Assembly: GCA_030770545.1 (NCBI GenBank)
Contig: CM061106.1
Location: 13,772,501 to 13,836,500, forward strand
DNA length: 64,000 nucleotides
DNA from: Macropodus opercularis
Lineage: Eukaryota; Chordata; Actinopteri; Anabantiformes; Osphronemidae
Direction: 5' to 3'
This document shows positions 11,010 to 22,640 of the stretch, in pieces. Both the position numbers and the translations under genes were made by a program. The notes below the pieces were generated by a model, which was not told the DNA's origin, searched no databases, and worked only from the letters and a program-made list of their open reading frames with translations. Every line of letters begins with the position of its first letter. Position 1 is the stretch's first letter.

Positions 11010-13934
11010 GTTTCATAAATCCACAGAAAGACTCTTCTAAGGTGAGGGACACATTCCTCTGCTATGACTTCACATGTGTTTGTTGTGGAAGACAGTCCAG
11101 TGTCAAACTGTTTATAATGAATATGACAAACATTAACAAACTAGGTTTGATTACTTAAATGTGGTAATTTAAACTCAACTCCAACACAACATCTTCGCCT
11201 GAGAATGTGCAGACACATAAAGGTCTGAGGGAGTGAAATTGGTCATTTTCAGCTGTACATTACATTAATTCCTGCTGAGTAACAATTTTTAAATTATAGA
11301 TGTTGTATTTGACATCGTTAGTCTTGACATAATTAGATTATCTTGCTTTTAGTCTTCATCCTCAGTGTGTCCTCATACTCTCTCAGTAGAGCAGCATGAG
11401 GAACCTTGTGTGTATTTCATCCAGTCTTGAGCCGTTTATATTGAAAATAAATAATTTTTAAGTCCCACTGGCTCTTCTCCATTATTACTGTGTTTGGTTG
11501 TCTGTGGTGTAATTTCTAGAAAAATGTTTTAAACATGTCACCACAGGAACAGGGAGCATCCTTTAACTGGATGTTGCACAACAAGACGTAAAATTGGAGC
11601 CTTTCATCTTTACTCTGTTTGACAACACTTCCAGTCGTATCTAGACAATATCCTCCTTCCAGATCTATTTGAACAACTGGATAGTGTTTCTGGACGACAG
11701 CATGACTCCCTTAGGTTTAAGATAATCTTCTGTATGAAGGTATCACGTGTTCCTTGCTCTTCTTGGGGCATAATAAGCAAACTACTCATGTCATTCTTGT
11801 GTTTTCTAACTTTTTCTGTTCACTCCCAGACAGTGTTTTTAATACTGCAGGTGTTGGTACCTCATCCCATCAACCTGAGTTCAACACAGATGGAAGTTTA
11901 GAACGGAGACTGTCTGCAATTACACGTCTGCTCTGATTGGCCTCCTCTTTAATTGTTCCTTGTTCAACACATGATATAGGGGACATGGTTCTATATCACA
12001 GAATATCTGCTATTGCAGGAGGATTAAAACACGTCATGACAGCAGAGCTGGACAGTTCAAAGTCTGTCTGGCCCTAAATCGCTGGGGCTCCTAGGAGGAG
12101 GCAGCACAAAGCTATAGTTCAGCTGGACATCAGTAGCTTCAGTGTCCTGCTGAGGTCACGTCCCTGATCTAACTATGAAGCAGCGTTGATTCTAAACCAG
12201 ACTGATGTTCTGTGTTTGGAGAGGAGAGGAGGTCTCCTTTTAGCAGCATCAGGCCTGTGGATGTTGGAATATTGAGAGGAAGAAAGCGTCTGAGCTGCAG
12301 ACTCTCGTCCTGTCGTATAAATACAGTTAATTGAGATGAGATTAAACTGCTGCACTGTTACAGTTCATCATCCCTGGATTATGTCCTGTACATGAAAACG
12401 TGAATATGCAGCACTGCTACGTAGCGATGGGGAAAGAAATGCAAATAAATATGCAAAGTGAAACAGCAACAACCTGGTCACAGTGTTGATGATTTGGAAA
12501 AAAAAGGATAATAAATGTTAAGATGTGTTTTGGGAGATGATTTAATAACAATATTAGTTAGAGCAGAAGAATGACAGACAAACATAATCAGTTCTTCTTT
12601 CATCAGTGGTGAAATAAATATTTATATAAACATAAACACTACTGTGACAACAGCACAGACACTTGGCGTTGAAGTTGATAAGCTGGAGCCTCCAACACCT
12701 CTGTGGTTTAGTGGTGTAGTATCTTTGGAGCAAATAGTAAAGAAACGCTGTGTTGAAGATGATAAACAGCCTCATGAAGCGTCACACACAGAGTCCTGAT
12801 ACTTAACCTCTGTTAACAACAAGCCTTATTGCACCAAACTGGATGTGAAACTAATGGAAATTAAATTTCTCTGCAAATACAGTTTGAACATCTGGGTGAA
12901 AGTGAAGATATTATCTGGGAATAACTTTCTACAGGACGACGTCGTTCTAACAGGATCAAACCAAAGGACCTACAGCACGTGTTGTTTCATGACATAAACA
13001 GTTTAATGTTTCTAGATGAGAAGACTGATGCTGATACATCTGCTCACCCATGTTATCGTCCTGAATGTTTGTTGTGGTGTGAACTTGGCTTCTAACGCTT
13101 CTATGCATAGCAGTGTCATCATGTCAGTGTCAGCACAGAGCAGCGTTCTTCTTTGCTGGTAGCAGAGCAGTCAGTGTCAGTGCATGTGTGTGTGAGTGTG
13201 TGTTCATTGCTGTGTGTGTCAGTGTGGTTCCTTCCTTCTCCTGCTGCTCTGTTGACCCTGGATCCTCAGCTGGTCTCCGTTGAGTCGACCTGTTGTCTGG
13301 ACAGTCCTGGCTCTTGTGACCCGTCTTTCAGAAGTGTCAGCATTTATCTCTCAGTGAAATCTTCTTGTGCTCAGTCTCCAGGTTTCACACACCAACAGTC
13401 TCCTTACCCCACTCTCCATCCTGCTCTATGACCTTGTCTCCTGGGGAAACAGAGACGATGCCTTTATCTCCCGTCTCACTGTGTTTTTGTGGAGGAGGAT
13501 GAGGGAGTGAAGCATGAAACTGCTGCTCAGGAGGTTTCAGGGTCAGTCACAGCAGAAAAGGTGAAAAGCAGCAAAACAACATGTTCATCAGTATGTAACA
13601 CATTCTGGTCATATACTGGTCAAGTTCCTGTCACAGTAGAAAACTTTATTACACAGACGCCAACACACATGAAGGACAACTGACCAGTAACCTATGAAAA
13701 AAACAATGTTAGTGAAACCCAACACTCTTACAACAATATTTACAGCCTGCAACTGTCATGAGAAGAAATTCACACTTACTTATAGTATATTCAAAAGCAA
13801 CAGAAGTTCTGGGGACCTTGCTGTCTTTTGCTATTATGTAGCTATGTTTACCATCATGAGATTTAATTATCTTCTCTTCTTTATCATCAGTTATAGCATC
13901 AGTTCATGTGGACTAAACTCTAGTTGGGTTTTCA
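11010..13934. other. No supported gene
   Basis: Only short open frames without motifs. 13803-13850 repeats intron sequence found just upstream of the zinc-finger exon. Several TG-rich stretches lie near 13180-13220. Confidence 0.5.
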
Positions 13935-14385
13935 TTGGTTGAACACAGTTTTCCTGCCTGCACATTCACCCTTCCTCAACCCAATAGAGGTGGAAAGTGT
14001 TTGGTCACCATCCACATGACCACATGTCTCTTCTGGAAGCCATGTTACAGTTACAGTGCCGGATGTGAGGACACAAGTCCAGAGATGGATGAGGTTCTTC
14101 ACCAGGTGCATGTCAAGAGAGAACTTTAGATGTGATGTTGGTGAAAACCTGTGGCCTGATGCTAGAGAGAGGCAGGATCAGCCCCTCAATTATTTGATCA
14201 AATTACAGTATATACAGTATGTTTCTACCTTTTTCTTCTCATTACTGTAATTCCCATAAATGACTATCAACTATTGAAGCAAACTGCTAATTTTCATTTA
14301 CCTTAAAGAATTGTTATGTTCCAAACATTTAAATAAATCATGTGACAGAATGTCTCTTTTCTTTGAAATTCTTTCAACTGTAAAG
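13935..14385 (+). mobile_element. IS630/Tc1-like DNA transposon, 3' part of copy 1
   Basis: The plus strand carries a degenerate transposase C-terminus and 3' flank whose inverted counterpart is at 19.75-20.24 kb. In that better copy the motif FSPFLNLIEEFFSAWRWKVS marks the end of an IS630/Tc1-type DDE domain. Here a deletion has removed the middle of that motif (proline-rich start, then a jump to 'gtggaaagtgt'). The element is interrupted after 14390 by a solo LTR and resumes at 15278. Confidence 0.75.
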
Positions 14386-14390
14386 GTTTC

Positions 14391-15277
14391 TGTCATAATC
14401 CGCCACTCGACTTCCGGTTCGGGGCTTTTATTGTGAAGGCAGGGCCGGATCTGCTTGGATCTGTCTCGACTGATTGCGCGATTGTTTTCACCTGCGCATC
14501 ATTCACATGTTCTTCTTAAGCTCTGTTCACAGACTCCCTGATGTTGGACCGTCATTCGTCCCGAAGGACCGTCACGCCAAGCTTCTCGCACCCAAGCCAA
14601 GAACACGACTTCTTCTGCTCACCTCGATTTCCAGGATTCACGATTCCTCCCACGAAGAGTCTCTGATTCTCGGCACGGTGACGTACACTCAGCTTTCCCC
14701 TGACACCGCTGAAAATTAACAGTGTAACCCCTCGCTCTTTAAGACGACTACCCACCGGTAAGCCTCCTCCTCGACACTCTCCTACCTCGCCACGCACATA
14801 AGGATTTATCGGGCCGTTTCGGCCGCGAGGCTTAATCAGGATTACGGCGGCGCCCGCTAACCGAGGCCGTGCCGAGGAACTTGGAATTCCCCGCCCCCTC
14901 CGTGAGCGTCCGAAGAGGATTCGGACCCCGTCGAGGAACCTTCCCACTACCAGTTTTGTTTAAGCTCTGATTTCTATGGTGTGTGTGTTTCCCTTGGTTC
15001 TGTTTCTCACTCATCTCTTCTCAGACGGCTGGAGACGTCTCACCGCCCTGTCAGTCCCCGCGCTGCAAACAACCCCGGACTCAGGATTCCCCTCGGCCCT
15101 GAACGCATCACAAAAGTCTCCTGCTGCTGAAGCCGCCCCCCCGGTAGTAGGGCTGTGAGAACTACCGACACACACCGAGCCTTTGTTAATTAAATAAACT
15201 CATAACTTGAGCTCTGATTCTGCCTGATCTTTTAATAGTTGGTGCTTCCACATCCCGCACCAACAGCTGACGTGACA
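14391..15277 (+). mobile_element. Solo LTR with 5-bp target duplication
   Basis: The 887-bp segment starts TGTCATAATCC and ends GCTGACGTGACA, giving the canonical TG...CA with TGTCA/TGACA inverted ends. It is flanked by direct repeats GTTTC at 14386-14390 and 15278-15282. The empty site is visible in the second copy of the host transposon (near 19.73 kb), where flanking sequence runs on without it. An AATAAA lies near 15193. It is GC-richer than its surroundings. It resembles the LTR at 39502-40409 in size, ends and layout, so a related Gypsy-type family is likely. Confidence 0.85.
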
Positions 15278-15560
15278 GTTTCAGTTAGTATTTTCTGTAT
15301 TGGTGCTTGATGCTAGTGTGTTTTCTCTCAGTGTGTTCTAGTGACAGTGTGTGTTGTCTCAGTGAGGGTTGTGCATAGTGTTTTGCTGCACTGAGCCTGT
15401 TTTGAGCCATGTGTTTAGAGTTGTGTTGCTTTGAATGAGTTTTGCAGGTGACGTGAACTGTTTAGCTCAGGTGATTGTTGCTGTGCAGACTCTAGTTAGA
15501 GTTTCAACATGTAGCTCCAGTTGTGCTCACTGTCGTTTAGCAATCGAAAAAAAACTGTAA
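15278..15560 (+). mobile_element. IS630/Tc1-like transposon copy 1, remainder
   Basis: 15283-15400 continues the 3' terminal region and matches, inverted, 19.61-19.74 kb. 15480-15546 matches 20.26-20.33 kb (around 'catgtagctccagttg') in direct orientation. That makes it inverted relative to the rest of this copy, which suggests rearrangement or a second partial copy. Confidence 0.7.
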
Positions 15561-15830
15561 TATCAGGGGTGATCCAGGGCTTGTTATTAGCACTGGATGG
15601 GGACAGTGTTTTTTAACAGAAATCCATGTAGTCAGCTATGCAGCCTGTGAGGCCATTTCCATCCTCCCTGCGTGGGGAGCAGAGCTCCATTCACACAGTG
15701 GTGGTGAAACAGGCCCTGAGAGCCTCCTCACTCTCAACAGTCCACCTCTTGACTGTGTACGACCGGATAGACAGGCTGGAGCTGCACAACGCTGTGGTCA
15801 GCTTCCCAGTGAAACACAATAATACCAACG
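15561..15830 (-). mobile_element. L2-type LINE linker fragment
   Basis: The minus strand reads VKRWTVESEEALRACF, then a stretch ending CIADYMDFCLKNTVP, the linker between endonuclease and reverse transcriptase in L2-like elements. Frames are broken and no RT follows. Confidence 0.6.
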
Positions 15831-16425
15831 AAGTAGAGACGATCAAAATAAACAAGAATCAGGGCTATTAATAAACTACTAAGCTACAAGATACTGGTCA
15901 ATAGAAAAGAAATCATTTCAGGACACATTTATTCTTCTGCTGAGTAAGTTAAGACAAAAACTAATATTCCCAACAGTCAAGAGGTTGGTAAAGTTGGTAA
16001 CAGGCTGAATAATGTTAGGTCAAGCTGTACAAACATCAGCTTGTGGTTTCAGTAAAAAATAACCAGGCCACTTTTAACAAAGGACATTTTGAGGGACCCA
16101 GAGATTCATGTCATTCAAAACACACATTAAAACAAAAACAATATCTTCTAACAGCAAACTACTTATGGTCACACAATGAGGATTAGAGGGAAAATAAAAT
16201 CCATACTGTTTGTATTCATTAAACAAACAAAGCCTAAATGCTTTTCATTTTCCCTCTGTTCTGTTGTACAGAACAGAAGAAATTGCCTCAGCTCATGGAA
16301 AAGAACAAGAATAAATGTGTCTTTAAATGATTTCCTTTATATTGACCAGTATTGTGTAGCTAAGTTTATTAATAGCCCTGGTTCTTGTTTGATTTGATCG
16401 TCTCTACTTGTGTTTCACTGGGAAC
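15816..16425. repeat. Fold-back repeat, about 120-bp arms
   Basis: The arm at 15816-15945 is the reverse complement of 16295-16425 with few mismatches and one small insertion. A ~350-bp centre separates them. The arms share 'agggctattaataaac' and 'atactggtcaata'. The layout fits a fold-back/MITE-like element or a local inverted duplication. The outer arm overlaps the L2 fragment. Confidence 0.7.
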
Positions 16426-17618
16426 ATTTGACTGATATAATACATCAGCTGAAGCTAAACAGGTTTCTCTGGAGATAAGGGTGGGATTGCCATGATATGA
16501 GGCCTTTTCCCTTATCTGTCCCCCACGAGCCGCTGCCCTCTATGAGGACTGACGTCTAACAATATATCTGTTAGCACGTGGTCGTGGAAGCCACCAACTG
16601 AAGGTTGAACTAATATTTAAAGTCCTTCCTGTAACACTGGACATGATACCATCTAGAGGAAAAAACCTCGAGTGTATGTAGTAGTTGCAGTTCTGTGCAC
16701 ACAGAGCTTGTAAAGTCCAGACCTGCACAAACAGTGATCCTGTGACTTCTTCACACATGCAACCGGTTTCAATGCTCGATAGATTAAGGGAAACCTGTCA
16801 TGTCACATGTTGACAAATATTAATAATAAAAAATAGATAAATCACAGAATTCTATGTTTAATCTCGTTTTTGCAAATCTTTTTCTGCACAGTCTGTATTT
16901 ATTACAAACCCCGTTGAAATAATCTACTGTTTATTTCAAGCATTTTTGTCCATTAACATACAAATGACATCATGACAATAGACGCAGGTTTAGCTTCTCC
17001 AGTCATGTGCAGAAGTGTCTCTGGGTCAGACACTGAACTCCAAGCTGTCAGCAGGTATCAGGACTCTGTGTGTGTGATGGTTCATGAGACTGTTTATTCA
17101 CTTCAAACGTTTAAATATAGTTTATGTACGTTGGCTGAAGCCTTAATCATTTGCTGGAGGAAGTTCAGTATTTCTTATATATATGAATGAATGTAAACGC
17201 AGCACAGACCTGCTACAGAATCTACAGAATGACTGAATCTGGGTCGTTGCCATTGTCGACTCATGTTATTTGAGAGAGTTTAGTTTAACTAATAATAGTA
17301 ATCCTTTCAAAGCTACATTTCCAGTCAGTTTAAGACCAGTGGAAGTATTAATTAATGATATAGTCCATTAACCTCAACTGATTCCACGTCGTAAACTACT
17401 TTGCTGTGGTCTCAGTTCAGTCACTGAGCACATTTGGGGACTTTCCATTGAACTGTGTTTACATTAGTGCTGGTGGTCACAGGTCGACTCCTCTGTCCTC
17501 CGGTGCTGTGGGCAATTCAATACGTTGGTAAATCATTTATGAAGAAACCCCCGTGTTGTGGGTTGCAGATGGAACCTCCATTAATCAATCAAAGGAGGGA
17601 AAACCCAGCAGCTGCTCC
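16426..17618. other. No supported gene; upstream region of the lipocalin
   Basis: No coding motif seen. The last ~150 bp lead into the TATA box of the lipocalin gene. Confidence 0.5.
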
Positions 17619-17624
17619 TATAAA
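17619..17624 (+). promoter_or_regulatory. TATA box of the lipocalin gene
   Basis: TATAAA in the context CTCCTATAAAGGCTG, 51 bp before the start codon at 17675. A transcription start about 30 bp downstream would leave a short 5' UTR. Assigned by position and sequence only. Confidence 0.6.
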
Positions 17625-17674
17625 GGCTGAACTCGCTGGTTCTGACGGCAGTGTCAGTCGTGATCTGGACCATC

Positions 17675-18860
17675 ATGAACGTGTGCTTCAGCTCCTGGTT
17701 CCTGGCGGTTGGGCTGTTTCTGAGCAGCTCAGCTCTGACTCCTGAAGAGTGTCAGCCTTTGGTCGCTCCTCTGTCTCTGGACAACCCAGTAAAACCTCCT
17801 GAGCCTTTTAGAAACTCTGTCAGGTTTAACTTCATCTCAGGTTACAACGATCAAAAATTATTCAAGTTTCTGCTGAAGATCATGGACAGCAGCTGGTTGA
17901 ACATCTCTGCATCCAAGCCCAACGGACTAGTCGTGTCCGAGGAGAGCAGAATGTGAGTAGCCGTCACCGCGGGGGGTCTGGGTCCGTGGGCGCTAACTCA
18001 ACTCCTCCTGTGTTCCCTCCCCAGGAACGGAACCTGCTTTAAATCAACAACCAACATAACCTTCGGCGGTAACGCTGCAACAAGCTCACGTAAGTTAGAC
18101 TGAATCTCACCGAACGGGTTCTCCAACGCTCAGTAGATGTGAGTGAACATGGTGTGAAGAAACTAGCGCGAACAAACAGAAGAACATGAGTCAGACAGGA
18201 GGGGGGGCTAACGGGAGTGTGTGCAGGTTGGTCAGCTGCCATTACACACAAAAGACGTAACGTCTGACTTCATCAAACAAAACAGACACAAACTAAACCC
18301 AAAATCAGAAAGTTAGAGCTGCAACAAAAGGAGCCTCGATGCTTCATGTTTGGTCTTTTGTCATTGCCGTGCGAGTAAAATACAGAAACCATTAGTGTCT
18401 CGTCTTCTGAATTTAGGCGACAACGAAACCATTGTGTTTCACATGCTGCCGAGCTGCGATGACTGTTTGCTCCTCAGCATCAAGGGCACCGCGAATGTTG
18501 GGAAATTACTTGCACTGATGAAGCTGAAGAGCTCGGAGGAGGTGATCACTGTACGCGCCCTGAATCTACTGGGTAAGAACAGATGAGAGAGAAACTCAGC
18601 CCTCGCTCTGAAACACTCTGAGCTGTCGTCTGTGCTTTGCAGCCAAACGGTCGACGGTGACTGACGCAGAGATGGAACGTTTCAAGCAGCAGGCAAAGTG
18701 CCTCGGGTTCTCTGGAGAACCGGACTTCCACTACAACCCAGACAAAGGTGCTAAGTCTTTAAAGCTGTGTTGGAGGTGTGGTACCACAGGGTTTGATCTC
18801 TGAATTTTCCTTCCAGAGTTCTGTCGCGAAGGCGAGAGCATCCCGAGTCCCCTCAGCTGA
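17675..18860 (+). CDS. Secreted lipocalin, saxitoxin/tetrodotoxin-binding protein-like (alpha-1-acid glycoprotein type)
   Basis: Family members are secreted plasma lipocalins that bind small hydrophobic or guanidinium ligands. Some pufferfish members bind saxitoxin and tetrodotoxin. Five exons fit GT-AG sites and phases: 17675-17952, 18025-18089, 18417-18572, 18643-18747 and 18817-18860, giving 215 residues. Residues 1 to about 21 form a signal peptide. The mature start is LTPEECQPLVAPLSL, followed by FNFISGYND, NGTCFKSTTNITF, VFHMLPSCDDCLLLS, FKQQAKCLGFSGEPDFHYNP and EFCREGE. Paired cysteines and four NxS/T sites (NIS, NGT, NIT, NET) suit a glycosylated secreted protein. The ATG at 17675 was chosen because it starts the signal peptide. 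Nothing disrupts the frame. Ligand preference cannot be read from sequence. Confidence 0.88.
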
Positions 18861-18928
18861 ACGAAAAGCTCAACAGCTACAAATCTGTAACGGAGCAGAG
18901 ACCAAGCGCTTAATGTGCGGTTTGTCTT

Positions 18929-18934
18929 AATAAA
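18929..18934 (+). terminator. Poly(A) signal of the lipocalin gene
   Basis: AATAAA about 70 bp after the stop codon at 18860, suitably placed to end the transcript. Confidence 0.75.
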
Positions 18935-19599
18935 ATTTCTTTGGGAAAATAATGATGAATTGTTTTGTTACAAATTTTGTTATGAAAATAAGTCTGAAGG
19001 GCAACACACAATCTAAAATGTCGACCTGACACACACAGGTGAACAAAGGATTTAATATAATAATTAACATAAAATCCCAGAAGTTACAGCAACAACAGAC
19101 AATGTAAGAACTCCAGGTCACTGACAAAGAGAAGTAAAACTCTCTGCAAAACATTACACTTCTATGCAGATGACACTATTTTATTTCTTTGACAACTTCA
19201 AACCAGACGCTGATTCAGTGGAAAAGGATTCAACATCTTTATCACAGAAGCTGAGGCTTTTTAACGCGTAAACAGTTGAGCAATCAGACGGAGTACGCTC
19301 AACGGGTCAGTTACACAGGACACACAGACACTTTGGACCCAGGCCCGGCTCGACTGACGTGAGGCCCCTGCTGTGTTATAAAGGAACCAGCTCCCCCCCG
19401 GGTTGGTACAGTATAGTAACGGTGTGGTGTCGTTTCACTGATGGCGTGTGTGTCGTACTTCTTCAACCTTCACGTTCCCTCTGACCCAGAACACCAGACT
19501 ATGCAGGTCAAAAGCGGCAGTGAATCCACACAACCACACGTGTTGTTTGCTCTGGAGCGATCAGTGTTTTCTATGCAGGTCAGCGACCCTGCGTCCTAG
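18935..19599. other. No supported gene
   Basis: Intergenic sequence between the lipocalin and the inverted IS630-like copy. No motif recognised. Confidence 0.5.
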
Positions 19600-20335
19600 A
19601 AAATGCTACTCTTTGAAAACAGGCTCAGTGCAGCAAAACACTAAACACAACCCTCACTGAGATAACACACACTGTCACTAGAACACACTGAGAATAAAAA
19701 CACTAGCATCAAGCACCAATACAGAAAATACTAACTTAAACCTTTACAGTTCAAAGAATTTCAAAGAAAAGAGAAACATTCTGTCACATGATTTATTTAA
19801 ATGTTTGGAACATAACGATTCTTTAGGGTAAATGAAAATTAGCAGTTTCCTTCAATAGTTGATAGTCATTTATGGAATTACAGTAATGAGAAGAAAAAGG
19901 TAGAAACATACTGTACATACTGTAATTTGAACAAATAATTGAGGGGCTGATCCTGCCTCTCTCTAGCATCAGGCCACAGGTTTTCACCAACATCACATGT
20001 AAAGTTCTCTCTTGCCATGAACCTGGGGAAGAACCTCATCCATCCCTGTTGTCCTCTGGACTCGTATCCTCACATCCAGTACTGTAACTGTTAGCATGGC
20101 TTCCAGAAGAGACATTTGGTCATGTGGGTGGTGATCAGACACTTTCCACCTCCAGGCAGAGAAAAACTCCTCTATTAGGTTGAGGAAGGGTGAAAATGCA
20201 GATAGGTACAAAACATGCTGCCCTTCTCCCTCCACAAACCCGTCTTCCTTGTTCCATTTCTGCTGTGGAGACTGTAGTTAGAGTTTTGCACATGTAGCTC
20301 CAGTTGCGCCCACTGTCGTTTAGCAATCAAGTGGA
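19600..20335 (-). mobile_element. IS630/Tc1-like DNA transposon, copy 2
   Basis: The minus strand carries the distal DDE region: FSPFLNLIEEFFSAWRWKVS, then DQMSLLEAM, ending RELYM. Upstream (20330-20135) the frame is shifted once. The 3' flank to 19.6 kb matches copy 1 at 13.9-15.4 kb in inverted orientation. No complete transposase remains. Confidence 0.8.
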
Positions 20336-20424
20336 GATACGCGGCAGATACTGGTCCTGATGTGTTGTTCCTCCTATGCTGGGAGGAGCATAGGAGGACT
20401 CTTCACTGCATTGAACTGCATATA

Positions 20425-20733
20425 CTATGTTGCTCCTCTTATGTTTTGGTGTCGGGTCCTTTGGATGCACAAGCTTCTGTCTGAGGGTGTTGGTGGGTTT
20501 GAAGTAGACGGTATGTTGTAGTTTCTAAAAATCCTTTTGAGCTTTTCAGACACTTCGGCCATGTAAGGAATGACCAGATTCTTCCGTTGTCTCTGGGTGT
20601 CAGGCTGTTCTGTTGTCCTTGTTCTGGGTTGAGACGCAGCCTTGTTGAAGGCCCATCTGGGGCCACAGGTCCTGAGAGCTGCCCTTAGATGCACGTTGTC
20701 CTTTGTGCATCCTGTGTACATGCTACAAGACAT
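20425..20733 (-). mobile_element. Penelope-like retroelement fragment (RT tail region)
   Basis: The minus strand includes KNLVIPYMAEVSEKLKRIF, then a broken stretch leading to CIQRTRHQN. This is the conserved segment between the reverse transcriptase and the GIY-YIG endonuclease of Penelope-like elements. The GIY-YIG part is absent here. A different part of such an element is at 51.2-51.5 kb. Confidence 0.6.
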
Positions 20734-20755
20734 CTCCTAGCATCACTAAAAACTG

Positions 20756-20835
20756 CTTAGATGACAGGATTCAAACCTGCGGGAAAACCCCAATGGATTT
20801 CGAGTCCCTCGCCTTAACCACTCAGCCACAACTAC
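20756..20835 (-). tRNA. tRNA-Ser(CGA)-like gene, degenerate
   Basis: The minus strand has GTAGTTGTGGCTGAGTGG (A-box like), an anticodon loop CTCGAAA (anticodon CGA), a shortened variable arm, and a T arm GGTTTGAATCC. Two acceptor-stem pairs and one anticodon-stem pair are mismatched, and about two bases are missing around the variable arm. I read it as a tRNA-Ser pseudogene rather than a working gene. Confidence 0.6.
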
Positions 20836-21064
20836 CTAAGATGGGCCAGCGAGTAATGTGCACAACAGAAGTGTAAGAGCGTTAGGACAACAACTGCAGC
20901 CTGGGACCTGAAGGCAACAACACTGTAACAAAGAGTTGCACCTGCTAATTAAAGCTTGTACACACACAGCAAGACTGACATTTACAATCACAAAACTCAC
21001 TGACTAACCACAAAAAGAACCTAACACGAGAAGAATTAAAGCAGAGCATCACTAAAAGTTATGT
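20836..21064. other. Spacer between two tRNA-Ser-like copies
   Basis: Nothing recognised. The 'gcatcactaaaa' preceding each tRNA-like copy (near 20740 and 21046) suggests a tandem duplication of about 305 bp. Confidence 0.5.
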
Positions 21065-21106
21065 ATAAGGCAGGATTCAAACCTGCGCAGGGAAAACCCC
21101 AATGGA
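21065..21106 (-). pseudogene. tRNA-Ser 3'-half pseudogene
   Basis: The minus strand retains the anticodon-stem 3' side, a long variable arm and an intact T arm (GCAGG-TTTGAAT-CCTGC), but the 5' half is missing. Tandem partner of the copy at 20756-20835. Confidence 0.6.
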
Positions 21107-22110
21107 GTCGTCTGATTTCTCTCATCCCCTGGTTCCATTACAGGTTTGATTTTTGTGAAATATCATTACAGTCCAGTCAGTGAAGGCCTAGTTCTCACCT
21201 ACTGCATGAACATCTGGATGTAGATCTAACCTCTGGACAAACTGGACATGTTCCATCATCCAACCAGCTACAAAGACTGAATAAACTCCTGCTTCTGAAG
21301 TGGAGGTGGAGGAACTGGGATGTAGATAATGAATGAATAGAATGTATAATATAAAGTAATGAGGTGGTTGTTGACCCACGGTGTCATTCTGTTGCAGTAT
21401 CATTGTAGCTGTAGGCTCTGCATCAAGTAGCTGAACTTACCCTTGAATAACAATAGAAAAGAGTCGTTCGTTCAAGACTAATTCAAAATGTCTCAGCACA
21501 ATTAACTGTTTTAGAATCAGCAGGTTCAATATCTACATTATTACCACATTTCAGGTGTTGCTTAAAAAGTGAACATGTATTAGGAACAAACAATCCATCC
21601 ACACAATGAAAGTCATTGCACAAACTATGTCTGACTCAAATGATCTCAGCAAAACTGACTATAATAAATGATCGTCCTATGAAATGAGCCTCATTCGTTG
21701 TTGACTGATAAACAAAAAGCCTTAGAGAATAATTTACTTAGTCAATGTTTAGAGCAGTGGACGTGTCCTGGCTTTACAAATGTTGGCTCTAAGTATTGAC
21801 CTGTTTACTTCATCATTGATAACAAGCTGGATATTTACTCACAAATATTCTGTCAAATGGCTCCAACCTGCTTCGCTTTAACATAAAGGTCAGAGGTCAC
21901 TGATGGTTACCATGGAAACCCAGCTGAGTTGTCCTGTGGTGTGTGTCTTCAGATGGTTCAGTTCAATTCAGTTTATTTATATAGAGTCAACTGAATAAAG
22001 GCACATTACAAGGTTTAGGACTATGCAGAATTCAACAATACGACTACATAGAAAACCAACAAATCCCAGTTGAGTCATTAATTAATAAACACAACTTTTA
22101 ATGGAAACAT

Positions 22111-22193
22111 TACCAGGAGTGGGGATCGAACCCACGAGGACTAACGTCCATTGGATCTTAAGTCCAACGCCTTCACCACTCGGCCATCCTGGT
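22111..22193 (-). tRNA. tRNA-Leu (anticodon TAA)
   Basis: On the minus strand the gene starts ACCAGGATGGCCGAGTGG and ends with the acceptor strand TCCTGGT. The 7-bp acceptor stem pairs perfectly, the anticodon loop reads CTTAAGA (TAA), the variable arm is long as in class II tRNAs, and the B box GGTTCGATCCC is intact. No intron. It looks functional. An almost identical copy lies in arm B at 32259-32341. Confidence 0.9.
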
Positions 22194-22265
22194 AGAATCC
22201 CTTTATGTTTTCAGACAGCACAGGTTATTCTACACATCACTAAATCATATAACTCTGACCATGTC

Positions 22266-22640
22266 CTAGTCATTAGTCCTGTTGTGTCTAACATCTCTCT
22301 GGCTCAACTGTTTGTTGTGAACCTCCCTCAGCAAATGTGGTTTCAGAAGATCAACGTGAGACCTGAGGTTTGGATGCAGAAACAACATTGCAGGCATTTG
22401 GTTGGTGGCAGCATGTCCTGCTTTCCTGTAGCGGATAAGGAAACTGTCCACCTTGTGTTGGAGGGACATGTGAGCCTTGTCCACAGCCTTAATGGATCTG
22501 AAAGGTTTGAACTAACCTCTCACCAACCCGTTGGTTGCTGGGTGATGGGTGCAGACCTGAAATGTTTGATACCGTTTTGAGTCATAAAGGAAGTAAACTC
22601 CTCCAACATGAAGTGTCGTCCATTGGTGTTGTTGTTGTTG
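22266..22640 (-). mobile_element. Gypsy-type integrase remnant (arm A)
   Basis: The minus strand keeps the region after the integrase core (KAHMSLQHKVDSFLIRYRKA, then AMLFLHPNLRSHVDLLKP). The core itself is mostly lost or broken. It is the same remnant as 31715-32190, inverted. Confidence 0.7.

Noticed and set aside
14552..14947. 131-codon minus-strand frame
   Set aside because: Lies wholly inside the GC-rich solo LTR.
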